From positions 1 through 43,382 of the forward strand of contig JAJQEA010000339.1 in NCBI GenBank assembly GCA_021201905.1: a stretch of DNA of 43,382 bases. The letters are read 5' to 3'. Shown piece after piece: positions 24,024-32,319 of this stretch; positions within the stretch are counted from its first letter, which is position 1; the number at the start of each line of letters is the position of its first letter. The DNA is from Clostridia bacterium (GTDB taxonomy: Bacteria; Bacillota; Clostridia; Lachnospirales; Lachnospiraceae). The position numbers and the translations under genes were made by a program. The notes under the pieces were generated by a model. That model saw nothing but the letters and a program-made list of their open reading frames with translations, was not told where the DNA came from and ran no database searches.

Positions 24024-25146
24024 TCTGCAAACCTCCTATTCTCATAATGGATAAAACCCTTCTCTTTCCGTCCTTCAGCCGTCCCAGATGGACCATGATG
24101 TCCAGAGCTGACACAATCTGGTTCCTGATTGCCGCCAGCGGAAGGTCTGCCGCCATCAGCACCATGGTCTCCAGCCTGCTTATCATGTCCCGCGGGCTGT
24201 TTCCATGACCCGTGGAAAGACTGCCGGGATGGCCTGTGTTCATGGCCTGGAGCATGTCCAGGGCCTCCTTTCCCCTCACCTCGCCCACCACAATGCGGTT
24301 GGGGTTCATGCGCAGGGCCGCCTTAATCAGCTGGCTCATGGTAATTTCCCCTTCCCCCTCCGTATTGGCGTTTCTTGTCTCCAGGCGTACAAGATTGGGA
24401 ACCTGCGTTATCTGCAATTCGGCAGAATCTTCAATGGTAATGACCCTCTCACCGGAGGGTATGAAGGATGACAATGCATTCAGGAATGTGGTTTTCCCGG
24501 AGTTTGTCCCTCCGCTGATGAACATGTTGCATCCGTCCTCCACCAGTTGCTCCAGAAAGCCCGCGGCCTCCGTGCTTATGGCTCCGAAACGAATCAGCTT
24601 TTCCATGGTAATTGGGTCTGGGAATTTCCTTATGGTTACCACCGGACCATCCAAGGCCACAGGCGGAAGCACCACATGGACTCTGGATCCGTCCTCCAGC
24701 CTGGCATCCACCATGGGAGAGGATACATTCACCACACGGTTGACCCTGCTTACAATCTGCTGTATGATATCCTCCAGCTGTTCCGGTTTCTCAAACTTCC
24801 TGTCCCACAATTCCATCCTTCCGTTTTTCTCCATAAATATCTTTCCTGCCCCGTTAACCATGATTTCCGATACAGAGCTGTCATCAATCAGCTCCTGCAG
24901 GATATCCAGACGGCGGAAGCTGTCAAAGAGGCTGCCCCGCAGCCAGAGCCGTTCCTTTAACGGCAGGAACATTTCCTGTCCCATGTCTCCTATGGCCCTG
25001 TCAATCATCTCCAGCAGTTCCCCGTCATCCATATGGTGTCTTTCCTGCAATTCCTCCATGATGCGCTCCCTTATGGCCCACCGGACACCTTCGCGGCTCC
25101 TCCTTGTACTCTCCCTCTCCTCCATGACGCACGCTTCCTTCCTCAC
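23929..25146 (-). CDS. tadA: TadA/CpaF family pilus assembly ATPase
   Basis: 405 aa. It powers pilus assembly at the cytoplasmic membrane face. Walker A is SGGTNSGKTT (211-220), the Asp box is ITIEDSAELQ (about 237-246), Walker B is RIVVGEVRG (284-292) and the His box is TGHPGSLSTGHG (304-315). The N-terminal domain has EIMVNGAGKIFMEKNGR, typical of the CpaF class. The GTG at 25146 belongs to the last unit of a repeated Shine-Dalgarno/start array; an ATG at 25125 (MEERES) is an alternative start. The 3' end overlaps tadB by 95 bases. Confidence 0.94.
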   Translation of the reverse strand: MRKEACVMEERESTRRSREGVRWAIRERIMEELQERHHMDDGELLEMIDRAIGDMGQEMFLPLKERLWLRGSLFDSFRRLDILQELIDDSSVSEIMVNGAGKIFMEKNGRMELWDRKFEKPEQLEDIIQQIVSRVNRVVNVSSPMVDARLEDGSRVHVVLPPVALDGPVVTIRKFPDPITMEKLIRFGAISTEAAGFLEQLVEDGCNMFISGGTNSGKTTFLNALSSFIPSGERVITIEDSAELQITQVPNLVRLETRNANTEGEGEITMSQLIKAALRMNPNRIVVGEVRGKEALDMLQAMNTGHPGSLSTGHGNSPRDMISRLETMVLMAADLPLAAIRNQIVSALDIMVHLGRLKDGKRRVLSIMRIGGLQNGEVELEPLFEYDGKEDRLRQKRAGIQAGPG

Positions 25147-25227
25147 AGCTTCCCCCTCAATGCTCCCTTCTCAACGCTTCCTCCCCATTGCTTCCTCCTC
25201 ATTGCTTCCTCCTCATTGCTTCTGCTG
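25144..25227 (-). repeat. Six tandem 14-bp units, each a Shine-Dalgarno plus start codon
   Basis: Reading the minus strand, six consecutive 14-base units fill 25227-25144 without gaps. The two central units (25213-25200 and 25199-25186) are identical: AGGAGGAAGCAATG. The others vary but keep a purine-rich block and end in ATG, ATG, ATG, TTG, TTG, GTG from upstream to downstream. The last GTG is the tadA start. Since 14 is not a multiple of three, successive starts lie in different frames. The array begins 6 bases after the TadZ stop. Confidence 0.9.
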
Positions 25228-25233
25228 ATCCCT

Positions 25234-26238
25234 CTACCTCTCCGGCTGCTTCCCGTTCAAAAGCTGCCTCACATAATCACCCATCTCCCCCCATATCAGC
25301 TGTTCCAGATACCCCTCCCGCTTCACAATACCTGTATGCCTGGGCAGCCTCAGCTTCTGAATCCTGTCCCTGACCCCGGCATCGTCCGCTTCCTCCAGGT
25401 ACTCCTCGAATTCCTCTATCTTGGCGGCTGATATATAGTCCTCCCTGACCGGCATATACACCACATCACACATGGAGAGAATGGGCAGGGCTCCCCTTCC
25501 CATCTGCCCCACGTCCACCACCAGCCTGTCATAGCCGCTCTCCCTCGCAATCCTGTCTATGAGCTGCGCCATGTCCTCCGGCGCCACCTGGCTTAAGTCC
25601 TCCGCATATCTCACAGGAGGTATATAATCCATATTTCCCCAGTTGCTGATCATGGACTTTAGCTTCATCCAGTTATACCCTCCCTGCCGGTACAAATACA
25701 GCACATCCGACAAATCCGCCTTGTACTCACTGTTAATGAGCCTGGAAAATCCTGAATATTCTTCCAGATTCAGATACAGCACCGCCTCCTTTTTTGCCAT
25801 CACCTGCCCTATGGTCAGGGCCAGCGAGGACTTAAAGCACCGGTTTACAGGGGAATATATGCCCATGACCAGGGCCCTGGTCCCAAGAAGGGCCAGCGAC
25901 GGCTCCAAAGGCCGGCTGCAGTAGGACGCCAGCACCTCACGCATGATACAGTCTCCGGACTGGTACTTGTAGATGGATAGAACCACATCCAGCCCCTCCA
26001 CCAACTCCCCGTCACACAGAACCATGACCTGCTTTGCCTTCACATCCCCCACCAGCGACCGGGAACACTCATCTACCAGCAGGATTTCTATGGGATGTTC
26101 TTCCCCATATTCTCTGAGCCTGTCCAGGCTGGAAAATGATATGGCTGTAAACGGAATCTTTTCCTTCTGATTCACATAATCCGCCAGCCGTTCCCCAAAG
26201 GCGGGGTCCGCGTCATAGACCGCCAGAATCTTTACCAT
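25234..26238 (-). CDS. TadZ/CpaE-like pilus localisation protein
   Basis: About 334 aa. A receiver-like N-terminal half (VKILAVYDADPAFGERLADY, EILLVDECS near 52-60) is followed by a MinD/ParA-like half with LVMGIYSPVNRCFKSSLALT and LVVDVGQMGRGALPILSMCDVVYMP. TadZ proteins position the pilus machine at the membrane. The P-loop is degenerate: only Lys-Ser remains where a GKT/GKS motif would be, so ATP hydrolysis is doubtful. The frame opens at a GTG at 26253, but the ATG at 26238 has GAGGTGAGA at good spacing. Position between prepilin peptidase and tadA supports the call. Confidence 0.85.
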   Translation of the reverse strand: MVKILAVYDADPAFGERLADYVNQKEKIPFTAISFSSLDRLREYGEEHPIEILLVDECSRSLVGDVKAKQVMVLCDGELVEGLDVVLSIYKYQSGDCIMREVLASYCSRPLEPSLALLGTRALVMGIYSPVNRCFKSSLALTIGQVMAKKEAVLYLNLEEYSGFSRLINSEYKADLSDVLYLYRQGGYNWMKLKSMISNWGNMDYIPPVRYAEDLSQVAPEDMAQLIDRIARESGYDRLVVDVGQMGRGALPILSMCDVVYMPVREDYISAAKIEEFEEYLEEADDAGVRDRIQKLRLPRHTGIVKREGYLEQLIWGEMGDYVRQLLNGKQPER

Positions 26239-26294
26239 ATATTCACTTCTCACCTCATTTCTGCCTGGCGCATATGCACCTTAACACCCATCAC

Positions 26295-26930
26295 TCATCC
26301 CTTCCACAACATGGTAATAAGAGTCCCTGCAAAAAAACAGGCTCCCAATGGAATTACGCACTTATATCCATCCCGCTCCGGGCAGTAATACGCCTCTATT
26401 TCTTTCCTCTGAATCAATCGCCTGATATAGGCAGTCAAATACAAGAATCTCTGACAGACGCTGCTCTCTCGCAGCATCTTTCCAAGAGCCAGAACAGCTC
26501 CCAGACACAAACCAATCACCACGGACCAAAATCCTGTTTCCAGGCCAAAGCAGCCTGCCACAAGGGCCATGAACTTAATATCCCCGGCTCCCACCATCCG
26601 CAGCAGGAAAAATGGGAAACCGGCTGCGGCCGCCAACATCAGCCGCATTATAAATACAGCAGCGCCCTCAGCCGCGGCCGCCAAAAAAACAGTATCCGGC
26701 ATCCAAAAGCCTATGCCTGCCGCCCATAACCCAACACTCCCTGCTCCGGATGCCCAGGCCTCCGCCGAAACAGCCAGCCCTGCAGCCGCCACGGCTGCCA
26801 GGGCCCTGTTCGGTATCCGGTAATACCTGATATCCATATAGGCGCAATAGGCCATCATGCCATACAGCGCATATGACATAAAACAATGTAAATTGAATAC
26901 ACTACCCCCTTTCTCCGCTTCATCTGTCAC
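26295..26930 (-). CDS. Prepilin peptidase (A24, TadV/CpaA-like)
   Basis: 211 aa, with hydrophobic helices throughout. The catalytic aspartates are in YMDIRYYRIPN (D33) and VGAGDIKF (D117), both matching the A24 consensus well. It would cut the leader from the Flp-like pilin and the TadE-like proteins. It is the first gene of the pilus locus. Neither the GTG at 26930 nor the ATG at 26879 has a clear Shine-Dalgarno, so the start is uncertain. Confidence 0.87.
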   Translation of the reverse strand: MTDEAEKGGSVFNLHCFMSYALYGMMAYCAYMDIRYYRIPNRALAAVAAAGLAVSAEAWASGAGSVGLWAAGIGFWMPDTVFLAAAAEGAAVFIMRLMLAAAAGFPFFLLRMVGAGDIKFMALVAGCFGLETGFWSVVIGLCLGAVLALGKMLRESSVCQRFLYLTAYIRRLIQRKEIEAYYCPERDGYKCVIPLGACFFAGTLITMLWKG

Positions 26931-27114
26931 TTTTTTCTGAGGAAATTACTGCCTGAGCCAGGCAACGCAAAAATAATGATGTAAATAAAACCATTGAGAT
27001 AAATCAGACTGTCATGAAATAGACTGTGTTGAATGTTGTTCCATTATGAGGGATTTTCCGGCAAATGTCAAGGGTAAATTTCCGTGAATTTTACGCATTT
27101 CCACTCCGATTTCC

Positions 27115-27143
27115 TTGACCTTCCTCCTTATACATGGTAAAAT
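27115..27143 (+). promoter_or_regulatory. Promoter of the ArsR-family gene
   Basis: TTGACC (27115-27120), 17-base spacer, TAAAAT (27138-27143). The rest of the 254-base gap between 26931 and 27184 is AT-rich and shows no other feature I can name; it must also hold the start signals of the leftward pilus locus. Confidence 0.75.
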
Positions 27144-27147
27144 GAAA

Positions 27148-27169
27148 TTGGTTCAAATTTTTAAACCAA
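27148..27169 (+). promoter_or_regulatory. Probable ArsR operator
   Basis: Arms TTGGTT (27148-27153) and AACCAA (27164-27169) flank a 10-base AT-rich centre. The site starts 5 bases after the -10 box and covers the expected transcription start, as in autoregulated ArsR genes. Confidence 0.65.
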
Positions 27170-27184
27170 AGGAGGAAATGGCAG

Positions 27185-27538
27185 ATGACAACTGCCCAGG
27201 AATTACAGAAACGTTTTCATGCCTGTATGCCGCTGTTCATTGCCCTGGGCGATGAGATGCGTCTGTCCATCATAGAGGTACTGACAGAAGAAGCCCTTGA
27301 CAGCAGGCAGACACCTGGCCCCGCCCATTTCGAGCAATACGGTCTCAATGTAAACGAAATCACCAGGCGGACCAGCCTTTCCCGCCCGGCCATATCCCAC
27401 CATCTCAAGATATTAAAGGAGGCGGGCATCGTAGGCGTACGCCAGGAAGGCACGGCCAATTATTATTACCTCACCCTGAGGGAATCCAACCGCCGGCTGA
27501 TGGAGCTGGGCTACAGACTGGAGGAATTCCTGTACTGA
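27185..27538 (+). CDS. ArsR-family winged-helix repressor
   Basis: 117 aa. The winged helix is clear: ALGDEMRLSIIEVL, LNVNEITRRTSLSRPAISHH, LKILKEAGIVGVRQEGTANY, then a dimerisation helix. The usual metal-sensing cysteine pairs are absent (only one Cys, near residue 14), so it is not a typical arsenic, cadmium or zinc sensor. Start: ATG with AAGGAGG 10 bases upstream. A promoter and dyad directly upstream indicate autorepression. Targets may include the following genes; the signal is unknown. Confidence 0.9.
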   Translation: MTTAQELQKRFHACMPLFIALGDEMRLSIIEVLTEEALDSRQTPGPAHFEQYGLNVNEITRRTSLSRPAISHHLKILKEAGIVGVRQEGTANYYYLTLRESNRRLMELGYRLEEFLY

Positions 27539-27633
27539 CAGCCTGTATTAAAATTCAATTCCGCAGGCCCCACATGCATAAGATATCATTTTCCAGATAT
27601 ACTATTTCTATCAATAACTGGGAGATGAAGCAT

Positions 27634-27888
27634 ATGTTTGACATCATGAAAGCAGTCAGGGAGACTGCCGCCGCCAGATCCGCAGTGACCAGGGCGCGGC
27701 GTCCCAGACCTGAACTCATCCGCCTGCGCGTGGAAATCGAACGCACAAAATGTGCCATCGAAGCCGCCAGGAACCACTTTGAGCAGGCCGTGGACCCTAC
27801 CCTGATAGACTGCTATATCTACGAACTGAACGCGGCCCAGCTGCGCTACCAGTTCCTGCTGCGTAAATTTAAAAGCCAGGAGGATTAG
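27634..27888 (+). CDS. DUF2508 (YaaL-like) small protein
   Basis: 84 aa. The helical pattern ELIRLRVEIERTKCAIEAA...LIDCYIYELNAAQLRYQFLLRKFK matches the DUF2508/YaaL family of Firmicutes, whose role is unknown. The frame is open from 27574, but the ATG at 27634 has GGGAG 9 bases upstream and gives the expected length. It follows the ArsR gene by 95 bases on the same strand. The N-terminal 30 residues are basic (RARRPRPE). Confidence 0.82.
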   Translation: MFDIMKAVRETAAARSAVTRARRPRPELIRLRVEIERTKCAIEAARNHFEQAVDPTLIDCYIYELNAAQLRYQFLLRKFKSQED

Positions 27889-27956
27889 TACTCACAGTAC
27901 TATCCCCCTCCGGGCGCTGCAACATATGACTACATAAAGATTGCGAGGAAAACAAC

Positions 27957-29297
27957 ATGAGCACCTGGTATGAACGGGGAGTGTTCTATCACATGTATCC
28001 CCCGGGGATGACTGGAGCCCCCAAACACAATGATGCAACCGAAGTAACCAACCGTTTTGAAGAATTAGACAAGTGGATTCCCCACATCCGGTCCCTGGGC
28101 TGCAACGCCATCTACATAGGCCCGCTTTTTGAATCCACCAGCCATGGATATGATACCAGAGATTATAAGCTAGTGGACCGGCGTCTGGGCGATAATGATT
28201 CTTTCAGAAATTTTGTGGCCCAATGCCGCCAGGAGGGCATTAAGGTAGTGGTGGACGGCGTGTTCAACCACACGGGACGTGAATTTTTTGCCTTTAAGGA
28301 CATACAGGAAAAGCGCTGGGATTCCCCCTATAAGGACTGGTATAAGGGAGTGAACTTTGACTGGCAGAGCCCCTGCGGCGATTCCTTTGGATACGAAGCC
28401 TGGCAGGGACATTTTGAACTGCCCTGCCTGAACCTCTTTAACCCGGATGTAAGGTCCTACCTCTTTGACGGCATCCGGTTTTGGATCGATGAGTTTGACA
28501 TTGACGGAATACGCCTGGACTGCGCCAATGTGCTGGACTTCAACTTCATGAAGGAAATGCGCAGCCAGACAGAAACCATGAAGGAAGACTTCTGGCTCAT
28601 GGGCGAGGTGATTCACGGGGACTACAGCCGCTGGGTGAACAGTGAGATGCTTCATTCCGTCACCAATTACGAACTTCACAAAAGTCTTTACTCCGGCTTC
28701 AATGACCACAACTTTTTTGAGATTGCCCACAACGTAAAACGGCTGGAAGCCATCGGACGCCAGCTCTACACCTTTGTGGACAATCATGACGAGAACAGGA
28801 TTGCCACAAAGCTTACGCTCAGGGATCACCTGTTCCCCATATATCTCTGCCTCTTCACACTGCCCGGCATCCCGTCCATCTATTACGGCGGCGAATGGGG
28901 CATTGAGGGGAAACGCACCAACACCAGCGATGAGGCGCTGCGTCCCGCCATCTCCATAGCTCGGGAAGCTGAACTTCACTGTGAGCTTACGGACCTGATC
29001 GCACAGCTGGGACAGATTCACAGCCAGCAGGAGCCCCTTCACACAGGCCGTTACCAGGAACTGCTGCTGACCAACCGCCAGTATGCATTTGCCAGACACG
29101 GTGGTGATTCTGTCATCATCGCCGCGGTAAACAATGACGATGAGCCGGCTGAACTGGCCATTCCTGTACCGGTTCAGGCCAGCGAGGCAGTCAATCTTCT
29201 GGAACCAGGAGACCGTCTCCCCATTTCAGACGGGAAGGTCCACATAAAATTAAAGGGCAACTGGGGAGCTGTCCTGAAACTCAAGGGAGAGAACTGA
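27957..29297 (+). CDS. GH13 alpha-amylase family glycoside hydrolase
   Basis: 446 aa with no signal peptide, so cytoplasmic. The catalytic triad is visible: nucleophile Asp in GIRLDCANV (D188), acid/base Glu in LMGEVIHGD (E217) and the third Asp in FVDNHDENR (D278). VVVDGVFNHTGREFF (about 97-111) is conserved region I. It probably acts on maltodextrins or glycogen fragments; neopullulanase or maltodextrin glucosidase type activity is likely but not decided by the sequence. It ends one base before the branching enzyme start, so the two are cotranslated and likely work together on glycogen. Start: ATG after GCGAGGAAAAC. Confidence 0.93.
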   Translation: MSTWYERGVFYHMYPPGMTGAPKHNDATEVTNRFEELDKWIPHIRSLGCNAIYIGPLFESTSHGYDTRDYKLVDRRLGDNDSFRNFVAQCRQEGIKVVVDGVFNHTGREFFAFKDIQEKRWDSPYKDWYKGVNFDWQSPCGDSFGYEAWQGHFELPCLNLFNPDVRSYLFDGIRFWIDEFDIDGIRLDCANVLDFNFMKEMRSQTETMKEDFWLMGEVIHGDYSRWVNSEMLHSVTNYELHKSLYSGFNDHNFFEIAHNVKRLEAIGRQLYTFVDNHDENRIATKLTLRDHLFPIYLCLFTLPGIPSIYYGGEWGIEGKRTNTSDEALRPAISIAREAELHCELTDLIAQLGQIHSQQEPLHTGRYQELLLTNRQYAFARHGGDSVIIAAVNNDDEPAELAIPVPVQASEAVNLLEPGDRLPISDGKVHIKLKGNWGAVLKLKGEN

Positions 29298-29298
29298 T

Positions 29299-31227
29299 AT
29301 GGTAGCTAAAAAACGCACTGCAGCATCTTCAAAGAAAAAAACTTCTGCCACTGGATTCATATCTGACCTGGACTGCTATCTGTTCGGGGCAGGCACGCAC
29401 TATGATATTTACCAGAAATTAGGGGCGCATCCCAAAACATACAAGGGAAAGGACGGCATCTACTTCGCCGTCTGGGCCCCCCATGCAAAAGAGGTCCATC
29501 TGGTAGGCGATTTTAACAACTGGAATCCGGAGGCCGACCCCATGGAACGGATCTCTGAATCCGGCATCTGGGAGATTTTCAATCCGGGCATGAAGCTGGG
29601 AGAGCTCTATAAATTTGCCATTACCACCCAGTCCGGCAAGATTCTCTACAAGGCGGATCCCTTTGCCTTCAGCGCGGAATACCGTCCTGGCACAGCCTCT
29701 GTCACAGCCGATATCCAGGGCTTTTCCTGGACTGACAGCCCATGGATCGAAAAAAGGACCCAGGCAGATGTACAGAAGCTGCCCATGAGTATTTACGAAG
29801 TGCATCTGGGTTCCTGGCGCAAGCGGGACGGGCCTGAAAAGGACGGCTTTTATACATACACAGAAGCTGCCCATGAGCTGGCTGCTTATGTAAAGGAGAT
29901 GGGCTATACCCATGTGGAGCTGATGGGTATTGCGGAACATCCCTTCGACGGTTCCTGGGGATACCAGGTGACGGGCTACTTTGCTCCCACCTCCCGCTAT
30001 GGCACACCGGCGGAGTTCATGTACTTTGTCAACTACCTGCACAAGAACGGCATAGGCGTCATACTGGACTGGGTTCCGGCCCATTTCCCCAAGGATGCCC
30101 ATGGCCTGGCTGACTTTGACGGCGAACCCCTCTTTGAATACGCGGACCCCAGGAAGGGGGAGCATCCGGACTGGGGCACCAAGGTGTTTGATTACGGCAA
30201 GAACGAGGTCAAGGACTTCCTCATCAGCAATGCACTCTACTGGGTGGAGCAGTATCATGTGGACGGCCTCAGGGTGGACGCGGTGGCATCCATGCTGTAC
30301 TTAGACTACGGACGCCAGGAGGGCCAGTGGGTCCCCAACAAACACGGCGGCAACCAGAACCTGGAAGCCATAGAGTTCTTCAAGCACCTGAACACAGTGG
30401 TCCAGGGGCGCAACCACGGAGCCCTTGTCATTGCCGAGGAATCCACGGCCTGGCCCAAGGTGACGGAGCACCCCGAACAGGACGGACTGGGCTTTACCTT
30501 CAAGTGGAACATGGGCTGGATGCACGATTTCCTGGAATACATGAAGTTAGACCCCTATTTCCGCAAGTATAACCATCACCGCATGACCTTCGGACTCACC
30601 TATTTTACAAGTGAGAATTATATACTGGTCCTTTCCCACGACGAGGTGGTTCACCTGAAATGCTCCATGATAAACAAGATGCCCGGCCTTGGCAGGGACA
30701 AGTTTTCCAATCTGAAGGCCGGTTACACCTTCATGATGGGCCATCCCGGCAAGAAGCTCCTGTTCATGGGCCAGGATTTCGGCCAGCTCCATGAATGGGA
30801 TGAGAAGGTTTCCCTGGACTGGTATCTCACGGACGAGGATGACCACAGGGAGCTTCAGAACTATGTGAAGGACCTGCTCCATCTGTACAAAAAATATCCC
30901 TCCCTTTACCGCCAGGACAATGACTGGAACGGTTTCCAGTGGATCAATGCCAATGACGGCGACAGAAGTATCTTCAGCTTTATACGAAGGGATGAGACGG
31001 GCAGGAAAAACCTGCTGTTCATTATAAACTTTACTCCGGTGGAGAGACCGGATTACCGGGTAGGTGTCCCCAAACGCGGCAGATACACCCTGCTTCTGGA
31101 CAGCCACGGCGCTTACAAGGCAGCCGAAGCTCCCTGCTTCTCATCCTCAAAAAGCGAATGCGACGGACAGCCCTACTCCTTCTCCTACCCTCTTCCTGCA
31201 TACGGAACAGCCATCTTCCGTTTTTAA
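29299..31227 (+). CDS. glgB: 1,4-alpha-glucan branching enzyme
   Basis: 642 aa. It makes alpha-1,6 branches in glycogen. An N-terminal CBM48 (FAVWAPHAKEVHLVGDFNNW, about 56-75) is followed by the GH13 barrel with the nucleophile in GLRVDAVAS (D327), acid/base in VIAEES (E380) and LSHDEV (D448), and a C-terminal beta domain. The spaced block after D448 reads VHLKCSMINKMPG where classical enzymes have VHGKKSLIDKMPG. Start: ATG, AGGGAGA upstream, nearly abutting the GH13 gene. No glgC, glgA or glgP is in view. Confidence 0.95.
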   Translation: MVAKKRTAASSKKKTSATGFISDLDCYLFGAGTHYDIYQKLGAHPKTYKGKDGIYFAVWAPHAKEVHLVGDFNNWNPEADPMERISESGIWEIFNPGMKLGELYKFAITTQSGKILYKADPFAFSAEYRPGTASVTADIQGFSWTDSPWIEKRTQADVQKLPMSIYEVHLGSWRKRDGPEKDGFYTYTEAAHELAAYVKEMGYTHVELMGIAEHPFDGSWGYQVTGYFAPTSRYGTPAEFMYFVNYLHKNGIGVILDWVPAHFPKDAHGLADFDGEPLFEYADPRKGEHPDWGTKVFDYGKNEVKDFLISNALYWVEQYHVDGLRVDAVASMLYLDYGRQEGQWVPNKHGGNQNLEAIEFFKHLNTVVQGRNHGALVIAEESTAWPKVTEHPEQDGLGFTFKWNMGWMHDFLEYMKLDPYFRKYNHHRMTFGLTYFTSENYILVLSHDEVVHLKCSMINKMPGLGRDKFSNLKAGYTFMMGHPGKKLLFMGQDFGQLHEWDEKVSLDWYLTDEDDHRELQNYVKDLLHLYKKYPSLYRQDNDWNGFQWINANDGDRSIFSFIRRDETGRKNLLFIINFTPVERPDYRVGVPKRGRYTLLLDSHGAYKAAEAPCFSSSKSECDGQPYSFSYPLPAYGTAIFRF

Positions 31228-31250
31228 ACTTGTTTTTAAGAAATATGATC

Positions 31251-31302
31251 CTTTTAGGGCCTAAAAGTACGTTAAAAATTTATCAAATTGGGTATGTACT
31301 TT
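31251..31302. repeat. Palindromes after glgB
   Basis: CTTTTAGG and CCTAAAAG (31251-31267) form a near-perfect palindrome with a one-base centre. AAAAGTAC (31263-31270) is also repeated inverted as GTACTTTT about 25 bases later. They may be part of a terminator for glgB or an operator for the next gene; no T-run decides. Confidence 0.4.
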
Positions 31303-31387
31303 TCAGTCATGTTGTAGTAGAATAAAGGCAGTGCGATGGATTACCTGTCGCAGCACCGTTTATAATGTGTGGAAGGAGAGTATAATT

Positions 31388-32137
31388 ATGGCGAAACAAT
31401 TAATTTCCAGTAGCGAAACAAAATCCGTTTACCGTGACGGAAGCACTGCCATCAAGGAATTCTGCGAAGGCTTCCCAAAAGCCGAGGTTCTGAATGAAGC
31501 CCTGTGCAACGCACGTGTGGAAACCATTGAAGCCCTGAATGTTCCTAAGGTTCTGGGGGTATCTGTAATCGATGGCAAATGGTCTATTACCAGGGAATTT
31601 GTGGAGGGCAAGACCCTTCAGCAGCTGATGGAAGAGAATCCCGACAAGACAGGGGAGTACCTGGAGCAGATGGTTGATTTACACCTGTTGATTTTTGCCC
31701 AGGCCTGCCCGCTGTTAAACAAGCTGAAGGAAAAGACCATCCGCGCCCTTAAAACCGAGGAACAGCTGGATGAAAACCTGCGCTACGAGCTGCTTACAAG
31801 GCTGGACGGCATGCCAAAGCACACCAAGCTGTGCCACGGCGATTTCTGCCCATCCAACATCATTGTAGGCGACGACGGCAAATGGTATCTGGTTGACTGG
31901 GTACATGCTTCCCAGGGCAACGCAAGTGCCGATGTGGCCAGAACCTATCTGCTTCTGAGCCTGAAGGATAAGAAGACAGCTGATATGTACATGGATCTGT
32001 TCTGTGATAAAACGGGCACAGAAAAGCGCTATGTACAGGGCTGGCTCCCCATCGTGGCAGCTGCCCAGCTGGCTTACAAGCGTCCCGAGGAAAAGGAACT
32101 GCTGGAAAGCTGGATTAACGTATTTGATTATCAGTAA
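31388..32137 (+). CDS. APH-like small-molecule kinase
   Basis: 249 aa. The aminoglycoside phosphotransferase/choline kinase fold is indicated by the catalytic loop LCHGDFCPSNIIV (H150, D152, N157) and the metal-binding Asp in WYLVDWVHAS (D170). ATP-lobe residues are weaker (VYRDGSTAIKEF). It resembles the TIGR02172 group of putative aminoglycoside phosphotransferases, but a housekeeping substrate is as likely as an antibiotic. The ATG at 31388 has GGAAGGAG at good spacing; an upstream ATG at 31331 lacks one. It is monocistronic and ends at a strong terminator. Confidence 0.85.
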   Translation: MAKQLISSSETKSVYRDGSTAIKEFCEGFPKAEVLNEALCNARVETIEALNVPKVLGVSVIDGKWSITREFVEGKTLQQLMEENPDKTGEYLEQMVDLHLLIFAQACPLLNKLKEKTIRALKTEEQLDENLRYELLTRLDGMPKHTKLCHGDFCPSNIIVGDDGKWYLVDWVHASQGNASADVARTYLLLSLKDKKTADMYMDLFCDKTGTEKRYVQGWLPIVAAAQLAYKRPEEKELLESWINVFDYQ

Positions 32138-32161
32138 AATCCGCCTGCACATGGAAAAAAG

Positions 32162-32193
32162 AGGCGCCGGAAGATATCCTCCGGCGCCTTTTT
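32162..32193. terminator. Strong bidirectional terminator
   Basis: AGGCGCCGGA (32162-32171) pairs with TCCGGCGCCT (32180-32189), followed by TTTTT on the plus strand and TTTTTT on the minus strand. It can end both the kinase gene and the converging histidine kinase operon. Confidence 0.9.
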
Positions 32194-32319
32194 CCAACAA
32201 TCCCCATAGTCATAATGACCAATAAACAGGATTTATACCACAATATTTTCAAATATTTTACAATTTCTTCGTGAAATTTTTATCACAATTCTTCCTTAAA
32301 ACCGCAATTCCGCCTGAAA

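Noticed and set aside
28170..29099. 309-codon minus-strand open frame
   Set aside because: It is fully inside the GH13 gene in antisense, with no start signal and no recognisable domain.
29419..30258. 279-codon minus-strand open frame
   Set aside because: It is antisense to glgB, whose catalytic motifs are complete.
31388..32137. Antibiotic resistance gene
   Set aside because: The kinase fold is shared by many housekeeping kinases, and nothing in the context indicates resistance.
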